In this document: piece after piece, positions 6,987 to 13,008 of the stretch
How positions within the stretch are numbered: position 1 is the stretch's first letter
How the letters are laid out: every line of letters begins with the position of its first letter
Assembly (NCBI GenBank): GCA_964388085.1
Contig: CAYLZW010000086.1
Span: 1-20,068 of the forward strand
Length of the DNA stretch: 20,068 bases
Source: CAYLZW01 sp964388085
GTDB taxonomy: Bacteria > Myxococcota > UBA727 > CAYLZW01
Direction: 5' to 3'
Program-made: the position numbers and the translations under genes
Notes under the pieces: generated by a model
Databases searched by the model: none
Told to the model about the DNA's origin: nothing
What the model saw: only the letters and a program-made list of their open reading frames with translations

Positions 6987-7327
6987 CTTCGTTTGTCCTT
7001 CCGTTCTTTTTGTCGCGCCAACACGCGATCGAGTCGCTGGTAGTTTCGCTCCAGCGCGGTTCTGAGCATCTCGAGGTAGTCGTCGATCTCGGAGAGCCGG
7101 TCAGGCGCCAGGCGGCACGGGCGCTTCGTGCCCTGCACGCGCTGGACCACCAACCCCGCGTCCACGAGCACCTTGATGTGACGCGAGACGGCGGGCTGCG
7201 AGATCGGGAACGGCGCGGCGAGGTCGGAGACCGTGGCCTCGCCCTCCGCCAGGCGCGCGAGGATGGCGCGCCTCGTCGGATCCACGAGGGCGGCCAGGGT
7301 CGCGTTCAGGGAGGCCTCGGGCTGCAT
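6983..7327 (-). CDS. ArsR-family winged-helix repressor
   Basis: The 114-aa product is a compact ArsR/SmtB-type regulator: LVDPTRRAILARLAEGEATVSDL (14-36), recognition helix ISQPAVSRHIKVLVDAGLV (42-60) and the wing VQRVQGTKRPCRLAP (61-75). It lacks the CxC metal-sensing motif of the classical arsenic and cadmium sensors; only one Cys (71) is present. It is therefore probably one of the non-metal ArsR proteins linked to SRPBCC genes. It begins the operon with the SRPBCC gene (4-bp overlap) and the oxidoreductase. A palindrome between its putative -35 and -10 elements is a natural autoregulatory operator. ATG 7327 has no Shine-Dalgarno and may start a leaderless mRNA. Confidence 0.92.
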   Translation of the reverse strand: MQPEASLNATLAALVDPTRRAILARLAEGEATVSDLAAPFPISQPAVSRHIKVLVDAGLVVQRVQGTKRPCRLAPDRLSEIDDYLEMLRTALERNYQRLDRVLARQKERKDKRR

Positions 7328-7334
7328 GATCTGT

Positions 7335-7363
7335 GTTTAACATGCCTGTTATATAACCTGCAA
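7335..7363 (-). promoter_or_regulatory. Putative arsR promoter with palindromic operator
   Basis: On the minus strand TTGCAG (7358-7363), a 17-bp spacer and TTAAAC (7335-7340) form a weak promoter whose -10 ends 7 nt before ATG 7327. The perfect 10-bp palindrome GTTATATAAC (7348-7357) sits in the spacer, where a bound repressor would block RNA polymerase. This is an AT-rich island in a GC-rich region. Function is inferred. Confidence 0.45.
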
Positions 7364-7391
7364 GTCATGTTTGGCTCGCGAAGGGTCGGAG

Positions 7392-7430
7392 TCAGATCAG
7401 GGCCAGGATCAGGGCCAGGGTCAGGGACAG
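7392..7430 (+). repeat. GGNCAG hexamer tract
   Basis: Units of CAGGGC, CAGGAT and CAGGGT repeat with 6-bp periodicity. It is related to the tract at the left end of the window, but here the variation is not confined to one codon position. Confidence 0.7.
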
Positions 7431-7563
7431 AACCCGCCCGATTGCCGGCCCCGGCGCTCACTGGATCGATGGCGGTCACGGTTCACGATTACGGCCACGG
7501 CGGCGGGGCACGATTACGGCGACGGCAACGGGAGCGCCGCACGGCAACGGCAACGGCCGAGTC

Positions 7564-7587
7564 GCCGACCCTGACCCCGACCCTGAC
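7564..7587 (-). repeat. Inverted GGGTCA/GGGGTC tract
   Basis: The plus strand reads CCGACCCTGACCCCGACCC, which is the reverse complement of the GTCAGGGTC family. It could pair with the plus-oriented tract at 7418-7427, giving a long-range hairpin. Confidence 0.65.
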
Positions 7588-7613
7588 GAACCCCGGCTAC
7601 GGCCACGCAAAAC

Positions 7614-7643
7614 GGCCACGGCCACGGCCACGGCCACGGCCAC
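7614..7643. repeat. Five perfect GGCCAC units
   Basis: A 30-bp perfect array of GGCCAC ends on the base next to the PP2C stop codon (7644-7646), so on the minus strand the repeat begins immediately after the stop. Confidence 0.9.
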
Positions 7644-8414
7644 TCAGCTGGTGCCGTAGGCCTCAATCAGAATCACCGAAATATTGTCTTTGCCGCCGCG
7701 GGCGTTGGCGGTGTCGATGAACCCAGACGCCCCGTCCTCGAGCCTCGGCATGAACAGGAACTGCGCGACCTCCGCCGTGTCCTCCATGTACCCAGTCAAC
7801 CCGTCGGAACACAGCAGAAAGCGATCCATCGCGTACACATCGACGTCGACGGTGTCGACCTCGACATAATCGTGAATCCCCACGGCGCGGGTGATCACAT
7901 TCCCGTGCCGCGCGGTCTTCGCCTGCTCGGGAGTGAGCAACCCCATCTTCACCTGCAGGTTCACGAGAGTGTGGTCCTCGGTGAGCTGCACGACCTCCTT
8001 GCCGCGGCCGTGATAGACGCGCGAGTCGCCGACCTGGGCGACGAAGGCGTGCCGGCCGGCGACGAGCAGGGTCGAGATGGTGGTGCCCATCCCTTTGCGC
8101 TCCGGATCCTGCTCGGCGAGGCCGAACACCATGTACGTCGCTGCCTGGACCGCGGACTCGAGCATGCGCGAGACGGCGGAGGCGCTCTCGGGGTTCGGGG
8201 CGTGCAGATAATGGCGGACGGCGTCGTAGCGCGTCTTCACCATGCCGTGGATCTGGTCGAGCGCCTCGGCGCTGGCCACCTCACCCGCCGCGTGTCCGCC
8301 CATGCCGTCGGCGACGACGTACAGGCCGAGCTCGTCGTCGGCGAGGAAGGCGTCCTCGTTGTGTTCTCGCACCCTGCCGACGTCGGTCTGGCCGTGCGAT
8401 CGGGCGTAAGCCAT
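7644..8414 (-). CDS. PP2C-family (PPM) protein serine/threonine phosphatase
   Basis: The 256-aa product is a single-domain, cytosolic PP2C phosphatase of the bacterial Stp/PrpC type. Metal-binding and family motifs are in order: RVREHNEDAF (E20, D21), VADGMGGHAAGE (D36, G37), GTTISTLL (110-117), QVGDSRVY (127-134), LTEDHTL, CSDGLTGYM (D204) and GGKDNISVI (D243). It should dephosphorylate Ser/Thr phosphoproteins, opposing kinases that are abundant in myxobacteria. ATG 8414 is chosen because a perfect AGGAGG lies 9 nt upstream and family similarity begins there; the frame is open to 8483. It is the last gene of the cNMP-UbiB-PgeF-PP2C cluster, 70 bp after pgeF. Confidence 0.93.
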   Translation of the reverse strand: MAYARSHGQTDVGRVREHNEDAFLADDELGLYVVADGMGGHAAGEVASAEALDQIHGMVKTRYDAVRHYLHAPNPESASAVSRMLESAVQAATYMVFGLAEQDPERKGMGTTISTLLVAGRHAFVAQVGDSRVYHGRGKEVVQLTEDHTLVNLQVKMGLLTPEQAKTARHGNVITRAVGIHDYVEVDTVDVDVYAMDRFLLCSDGLTGYMEDTAEVAQFLFMPRLEDGASGFIDTANARGGKDNISVILIEAYGTS

Positions 8415-8423
8415 TCGGACCCG

Positions 8424-8429
8424 CCTCCT
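8424..8429 (-). promoter_or_regulatory. Strong Shine-Dalgarno that sets the PP2C start
   Basis: AGGAGG on the minus strand, 9 nt before ATG 8414. It decides against the longer in-frame start at 8483. Confidence 0.8.
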
Positions 8430-8484
8430 GCGTGCGCCCGCTGGCGTCGTCGCAGCTCTTGCGCGGTCATCGCGCGAGGCCATC

Positions 8485-9282
8485 CTACGCGAAAGCCGAC
8501 GCAGACAGCAGCGGAGGCTCGGTGCGTGCGATAGCGGACATCTGGCGGCCGGTGCGTCCGCTCTCCGCGCGGTGCGAGAACCAGCGCTCGAGGTCGCTCG
8601 CCGTGCAGGCGCGGACCTCCTCGATGCGAGCGACCCCCGCTCGCTCGAGGACGCGGGCGACGAAGCCGCTCAGGTCGAGGTGCAATCGGTCCCCTTCACC
8701 GGGGCGGCTGAGGCCGGTGACGTCGACGGCGCCGGCGGCCTGCTCGACCACCTCGGGGCCGACCTCGAAGGCGTCCGGGCCGATGCAGGGTCCAATGGCG
8801 GCCACCAGGGAGCGCGCGGGAGCCCCCCGCTCCGCGAGCGCGGCGACCGTGGCCTCGAGGACGCCGCCCACGGCGCCGCGCCAGCCGGCGTGCACCGCGG
8901 CCACCCACTGGCCGTCTTCGCTCGCGAGCAGGACGGGCGCGCAGTCGGCCGTACGGACGCCGACGGCGAGCTCGGGAGCGCCGGTGATGAGCGCGTCTGC
9001 CTCCTCCTCGGCGATCCGGTCTGGGTCGTCGCCGGCCTTCACCTCGAGCACGCGGGCGCCGTGTACCTGTTTGGCGGCGAAGAGGGCGCGGCGGCCGACG
9101 CCGATCTGAAAGCGTACGCGCGCGAGGTTCTCCTCGACGCGCGCGGGCGCGTCACCCACCGAGAAGCTGGTGTTGAGCCCGCGCCAGGGCGAGGGAGAGG
9201 TGCCGCCCACGCGGCCGAAGAAGCCGTGCGAGACGTGAGGGAGCTCGCTCAAGGTCGACGAGCGCAGGCCGAGCGCGGTCAC
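8485..9282 (-). CDS. pgeF: PgeF (YfiH/LACC1 family) peptidoglycan editing factor
   Basis: The 265-aa product is a complete YfiH-type protein. The metal-site residues are visible: QVHG (H74), RTADCAPV (C114) and HAGWRG (H131). The opening SHGFFGRVGGTSPSPWRGLN, the GPCIGPDAFEVG segment (164-175) and the ending FSHRAESGRTGRQM are also family hallmarks. In E. coli this family removes wrongly built peptidoglycan precursors carrying L-Ser in place of L-Ala; purine nucleoside and multicopper-oxidase activities have also been described for relatives. GTG 9282 is supported by GGAGGTGA with 7 nt spacing; this Shine-Dalgarno contains the stop codon of the upstream ubiB-like gene, so the two are coupled. 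Confidence 0.93.
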   Translation of the reverse strand: MTALGLRSSTLSELPHVSHGFFGRVGGTSPSPWRGLNTSFSVGDAPARVEENLARVRFQIGVGRRALFAAKQVHGARVLEVKAGDDPDRIAEEEADALITGAPELAVGVRTADCAPVLLASEDGQWVAAVHAGWRGAVGGVLEATVAALAERGAPARSLVAAIGPCIGPDAFEVGPEVVEQAAGAVDVTGLSRPGEGDRLHLDLSGFVARVLERAGVARIEEVRACTASDLERWFSHRAESGRTGRQMSAIARTEPPLLSASAFA

Positions 9283-9286
9283 GACA

Positions 9287-9294
9287 TCACCTCC
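9287..9294 (-). promoter_or_regulatory. pgeF Shine-Dalgarno containing the ubiB-like stop codon
   Basis: GGAGGTGA on the minus strand; its TGA (9287-9289) ends the ubiB-like gene. GGAGG is 7 nt before GTG 9282, so ribosomes finishing the first gene end on the second gene's binding site. Confidence 0.8.
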
Positions 9295-10981
9295 CCTTCA
9301 GGACGCCCACGGCGAGCCACAGCACTCCGCCAATGGCGAGCGTGAAGCTGACGAGCGGAATCAGCGGCAAGCCGAGCATCAGCGCCTTGCCGTGATCGAG
9401 CGTCAAGGCGCCGGTGAGCGAGGCCGCCGCGACGACGACGGCCGTGCTCGTGCGGTTGAATGCCCGCACGAGCCGGGTCGAGAGCAATTGCAGATCGTCG
9501 AGCTCGAGGCGCACCTTGACGTCGCCGGCCTCGACCTGGTGCAGCACGCGATCGATTCGTCCCGGCAGCTCGCGCGCGAGGTCCGAGAGGTGGATGAGCT
9601 CGACGGTGAACATGCGCTTCACGCGGTCGACGCTGTAGCGCTCCTTGATGAGCGACTCGATATAGGGGCGCGCGGCCTCGACCGGGTTGATGCCGCGCGC
9701 GACCTGCTTGGCGAGGCCCTCGGTGGTCACCATGGCCTTGAACATCATGGTGAAGTCGCTGGGCAATCGAATGCGGTGACGAAGGGCGACGTTCGCGAGG
9801 CCGCGCAGGAAGGCGCCGATGTCGACCTCCTCCATGGGGCGGCCGACGGCGTAGCGCTCGAGGCTGTCCACCACGTCGGCCTCGAAGCGCGGGAAGTCGA
9901 CGCGGCCGAGCGGGGTGCCGAGGCCGTACCAGATGCGCGCGACGCTCTCGAGGTCCTCGCGCAGCACCGAGAAGATGATGTCGACCACCTTCTCGCGCAG
10001 CGAGCGCGACAGGCGCCCGACCATGCCGAAGTCGATGATGCCGAGCCGGCCGTCGTCCTCGAGGAACACGTTCCCGGGGTGGAGGTCGCCGTGGAAGAAG
10101 CCGTCCTGGAACAGCATCTGGTAGGCGGCGTCGAGGTAGAGGTGCGCCACCTTCTGGTGGTCCGTGCCGGCCGGCAGATCCGTGAGCTTGGCGCCGCGCA
10201 CGCGCTCCATGGTGAGCACGGCGCTCGACGACAGCTCCTTGAACACGCGCGGGATGTGCACGCGATCGGCCTTGGCGCTGAAGTTCTCGGCGAAGCGCAC
10301 CAGCGACTGCTGCTCGATGCGGAAGTCGAGCTCGCGCAACAGGCTCTTCTCGAACTCGGAGACCATGCCGGCGAGGTCGAAGAGCTCGGCCTCGGGGAAG
10401 ATGTCGAGCACGCGCTGCGAGAAGAAGCGCAGCAGCGAGAGGTCCGCCTCGATGACGGGGCGGATGTTCGGCCGCTGCACCTTGATGACGACCTCTTCCC
10501 CCTGTTTGGTCGTGGCGCCGTGCACCTGCGCGATGGAGCCGGACGCGATGGGCACGGGATCGAACGAACGGAACAGCTCCTCGGGGTCTTTGCCGAGCTC
10601 GTGGCGGATGACCGCGCGCACCGCGCCGACGTCGATCTCGGCGACGTTGTCCTGCAGCGCCTGGAGGCGCAGGGCGATGGCGGGCGGCACCACGTCCGGG
10701 CGGGTGGAGAGGATCTGCCCGAACTTCACGAACGTAGGGCCGAGCTCCTCGAGCATGCGCACGCCGCGGGTGACGACGTCGACGGTGGGCGAGACCGCGT
10801 CCTCGCCGGTGAGCACCTTGCGGCGCCGCGTGCTGGCGAGCAGACGGCCACGCGCGGCGAGGGCCGTGAAGCCATACTTCGCGAGGATGGCGGCGATCTC
10901 GCGCGCGCGGCCGGCGTCCTTGACGACCGTGCGCAGCGTGCGCGTGGTGGCGAAGATGGTGCGAAGGAGCGAGCCCGCCAT
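9287..10981 (-). CDS. UbiB/ABC1 (ADCK) family atypical kinase-like membrane protein
   Basis: The 564-aa product has the UbiB-family signature in order: the KxGQ motif in GPTFVKFGQILSTRPD (81-96), the Ala-rich loop IASGSIAQVH (145-154), the kinase lysine in VIKVQRP (K167), the catalytic segment FFHGDLHPGN (295-304), and the metal-binding IIDFGM (315-320). Two hydrophobic segments at the C-terminus (about 513-528 and 537-560) anchor it in the inner membrane. Family members support ubiquinone biosynthesis or lipid handling through ATPase-like activity. No quinone biosynthesis gene lies nearby, so the specific role is open and I give no symbol. ATG 10981 follows the stop of the cNMP-binding gene by 5 bp; longer in-frame starts would run into that gene. 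Confidence 0.92.
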   Translation of the reverse strand: MAGSLLRTIFATTRTLRTVVKDAGRAREIAAILAKYGFTALAARGRLLASTRRRKVLTGEDAVSPTVDVVTRGVRMLEELGPTFVKFGQILSTRPDVVPPAIALRLQALQDNVAEIDVGAVRAVIRHELGKDPEELFRSFDPVPIASGSIAQVHGATTKQGEEVVIKVQRPNIRPVIEADLSLLRFFSQRVLDIFPEAELFDLAGMVSEFEKSLLRELDFRIEQQSLVRFAENFSAKADRVHIPRVFKELSSSAVLTMERVRGAKLTDLPAGTDHQKVAHLYLDAAYQMLFQDGFFHGDLHPGNVFLEDDGRLGIIDFGMVGRLSRSLREKVVDIIFSVLREDLESVARIWYGLGTPLGRVDFPRFEADVVDSLERYAVGRPMEEVDIGAFLRGLANVALRHRIRLPSDFTMMFKAMVTTEGLAKQVARGINPVEAARPYIESLIKERYSVDRVKRMFTVELIHLSDLARELPGRIDRVLHQVEAGDVKVRLELDDLQLLSTRLVRAFNRTSTAVVVAAASLTGALTLDHGKALMLGLPLIPLVSFTLAIGGVLWLAVGVLKGR

Positions 10982-10986
10982 GAGGG

Positions 10987-11463
10987 CTAGCTCTCGTCGT
11001 CGACGGGCTTGCCCTCGGGCTCGCTCATGTCGAGCATGCGCTGCAGGTTGTCCTCGGAGCGCTTGAGCGCGAGCTTGACGAGGGCCTCGCGCACGCGCGG
11101 GTAGGCCTTCAGCACCTCGTTCACGCGCTCGGCCTCGAAGCGGAGCACGCTGACCGCGCCGTCGCACATCACCGTGGCGTTGCGCGACTCGCCCATGATG
11201 GCGGCCATCTCCCCGACGAAGGCCCCGCGCGCGAGCTTGGCGACCTCCTTCTGGGCTCCCATGTCGTCGATGCTCACGCGCACGGTGCCGTCGAGGATGA
11301 CGAAGAAGTCGTCGCCGCCATCGCCCTCGCGCATGAGCACGTGGCCGCTCTCGAGCCTCATCTCCTCCGCGCCCTCGAGCAGCCGCTGCTGCCCCGCTTC
11401 ATTCAGGAGCGAAAACAGGCGCGATTGGGAGCGCAGGGTCTCGAGGTCGATGGCGATGGACAT
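10987..11463 (-). CDS. Cyclic nucleotide-binding domain protein
   Basis: This 158-aa protein is a stand-alone cNMP-binding domain. It begins LFSLLNEAGQQRLLEGAEEMRL (16-37), continues with VLMREGDGGDDFFVILDGTVRV (42-63), and has the phosphate-binding cassette FVGEMAAIMGESRNATV (82-98), with Glu85 and Arg94 in the expected places. A helical tail with an acidic end follows and no DNA-binding helix-turn-helix is present, so it is not a CRP-type regulator. It probably works as a ligand-sensing partner, perhaps of the UbiB-like kinase encoded 5 bp downstream; that partnership is inference. It leads the minus-strand cluster and is divergent from the lipoprotein gene at 11584 across 120 bp. No clear Shine-Dalgarno precedes ATG 11463. 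Confidence 0.9.
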   Translation of the reverse strand: MSIAIDLETLRSQSRLFSLLNEAGQQRLLEGAEEMRLESGHVLMREGDGGDDFFVILDGTVRVSIDDMGAQKEVAKLARGAFVGEMAAIMGESRNATVMCDGAVSVLRFEAERVNEVLKAYPRVREALVKLALKRSEDNLQRMLDMSEPEGKPVDDES

Positions 11464-11570
11464 GATGCGGCTCGTGGCGCGGAAGGCTCGCCGTGGGGCG
11501 GGACGGTGTCAAGCTGCGTGCTCGAGCGACACACAAGTTGCCCGTCCGCCGCTCGCCGGCTCGCTTTCGC

Positions 11571-11576
11571 TATCGT
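11571..11576 (+). promoter_or_regulatory. Putative -10 element (TATCGT) of a leaderless start
   Basis: TATCGT fits TANNNT and ends 7 nt before ATG 11584. No Shine-Dalgarno is present. TTGCCC at 11538-11543 is too far upstream to be its -35. Confidence 0.4.
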
Positions 11577-11583
11577 CGCCTCG

Positions 11584-13008
11584 ATGTTGTCGCCTCCCGC
11601 TACCCGCCTCGTTCGCGGAGCGCTGCTCGCCGGCGCCGCGACCTTCCTTTCGTTTCTCCCCGCTTGCACGTGGCTCGTCCACGACGACCTCGCCAGCGCG
11701 GGCGCGCCCTGCGGCGAGGTGGGCGACTGCTTCGCGGGCCAGTCCTGCGTCGACGGGCAGTGCGCCGCCGCCCCCGTCGACGCCGGCCCGCCGCCGCTGC
11801 CGGGTCACGATCGGATAGGTCCCGCCGGTGGCGTCGTGGAGGGCCCTGACGACGTGCGTCTCATCGTGCCCGCCAACGCGCTCGCGGCCGCGACCGAGGT
11901 GCGGCTCGTGCGCGCGAGCTCGTCGCTGGTGGCGGCCGGCTTCGTCGAGGCCGCCCGCTTTTACGCCATCGTCACCGACGGCGTGTTCTCGCCGAGCGCC
12001 ACGCTCGAGATCCCGATCGACGACGACGTCTGTGCCGGCGGGGGCTGCCTCGTGTACCAGCGCTCGGGAGACGGCGCCTTCACGCCCTTGCCCGCCGTGA
12101 GCCCGGACGACGCCACGCACGCGAGCGCGCTGGTGTCGGGCGCCGGGACCTTCGGCGCGGGGCAACCCCTCGCGCCGAGCGACGGCGGCAGCGACGACGC
12201 CGGCGACCTCGACGCCGGGAGCGGCGACGCGGCGGACAGCGACGTCGACGGCGGGCGCACGGACGGCGGTGACGTGGTCGCGCCCCCGAGCTTCGCCGCC
12301 TGCGATCTCTCGGCCGCCTCCTGCCCCGCCGGCGAGCAGTGCGCGCCGCCCCCGTTCGCCGATGCCACGAGCGAGAGCGTGCAGGGGCTGTGTGTGCGCT
12401 CTTGTGCCGCCGATGGCTCGCCCGTCGACGGCGGCGCGGACGGCGGCGGGCCGGAGGGGTGCGCGTGCTGCGGCGCCCTGCCCGGCTGGAGCGGCAGCTA
12501 CTGCTTACCGGAGGCGCTGTGCGGCAGCGGACAGCTCGGGGACGCGTGCCCGAACGGCAGCAGCGACTGTGATCCGACCACGACGGGCGCCTGCGTCGAC
12601 CTCGGCGCCGGCCCCCTCTGCAGCGCGCGCTGTGACGGCAGCGGACAGTGCGGCGATGGCTGCTGCGTCGGCTCGCAGGACGACGACGGCGCCTTCTGCG
12701 CGCCGGCCTCGCTGTGCGGCGCGGCGCCCGACGGCGCGCTCTGCTTCGATGACGACACCTGCGCCTCCGGCCGCTGCGCCTCGCACGACGGCGTCGCGCC
12801 CAAGCGCTGCACCGAGCCCTGCACGCCGGGGAGCTGCGGGAGCGGCCTCTGCTGTCATCCCACGACGTGCAGCGGCGAGTGGCTCTGTGTGCCGCAAGGC
12901 ATCTGCGCGGCCACGACGGCGCTGCTGTGCACGGACGTGTGCCTGTCGGACGCCGCCTGTGACGTCGACGAGAGCTGTGTGGACGCGAGCTGCACGGAGG
13001 TGCCGTGA
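11584..13008 (+). CDS. Cys-rich outer lipoprotein with Asp/Gly-rich linker
   Basis: The 474-aa product has a lipoprotein signal ending LPAC (Cys28). After it come a short Cys-rich unit (CGEVGDCFAGQSCVDGQC, 43-60), a beta-rich domain (about 76-195) whose GPAGGVV...VRLIVPANAL start recalls ZU5-like domains, and an Asp/Gly/Ala-rich linker (about 197-234). A C-terminal region (240-474) holds about 36 cysteines in EGF- or dickkopf-like spacing (GEQC, CCHPTTC, DESCVDASC). Such disulfide-rich repeats are typical of myxobacterial surface proteins; the function is unknown. It is the first gene of a three-gene unit: its TGA overlaps the next ATG (TGATG), and GGAGG for the next gene lies inside it. ATG 11584 gives a correct signal peptide and has a -10-like hexamer 7 nt upstream. 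Confidence 0.85.
   Translation: MLSPPATRLVRGALLAGAATFLSFLPACTWLVHDDLASAGAPCGEVGDCFAGQSCVDGQCAAAPVDAGPPPLPGHDRIGPAGGVVEGPDDVRLIVPANALAAATEVRLVRASSSLVAAGFVEAARFYAIVTDGVFSPSATLEIPIDDDVCAGGGCLVYQRSGDGAFTPLPAVSPDDATHASALVSGAGTFGAGQPLAPSDGGSDDAGDLDAGSGDAADSDVDGGRTDGGDVVAPPSFAACDLSAASCPAGEQCAPPPFADATSESVQGLCVRSCAADGSPVDGGADGGGPEGCACCGALPGWSGSYCLPEALCGSGQLGDACPNGSSDCDPTTTGACVDLGAGPLCSARCDGSGQCGDGCCVGSQDDDGAFCAPASLCGAAPDGALCFDDDTCASGRCASHDGVAPKRCTEPCTPGSCGSGLCCHPTTCSGEWLCVPQGICAATTALLCTDVCLSDAACDVDESCVDASCTEVP

Larger units (their letters stand above)
7328..7643. other. 316-bp intergenic stretch: promoter plus mosaic of hexamer repeats
   Basis: No gene is seen. From the ArsR side it holds the AT-richer promoter/operator (7335-7363). 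Then come GGNCAG-type units (about 7392-7430), ACGG-ending units including two copies of CACGATTACGG (7484-7494 and 7509-7519), an inverted CCCTGAC/CCCCGA tract (7564-7587) and five GGCCAC units (7614-7643) that touch the PP2C stop codon. Confidence 0.8.

Noticed and set aside
8415..8483. Longer N-terminus for the PP2C phosphatase
   Set aside because: The perfect AGGAGG at 8424-8429 and the onset of family similarity both support ATG 8414.
9392..10990. 532-codon open frame on the plus strand
   Set aside because: Antisense shadow of the UbiB-like gene, whose motifs on the other strand are complete.
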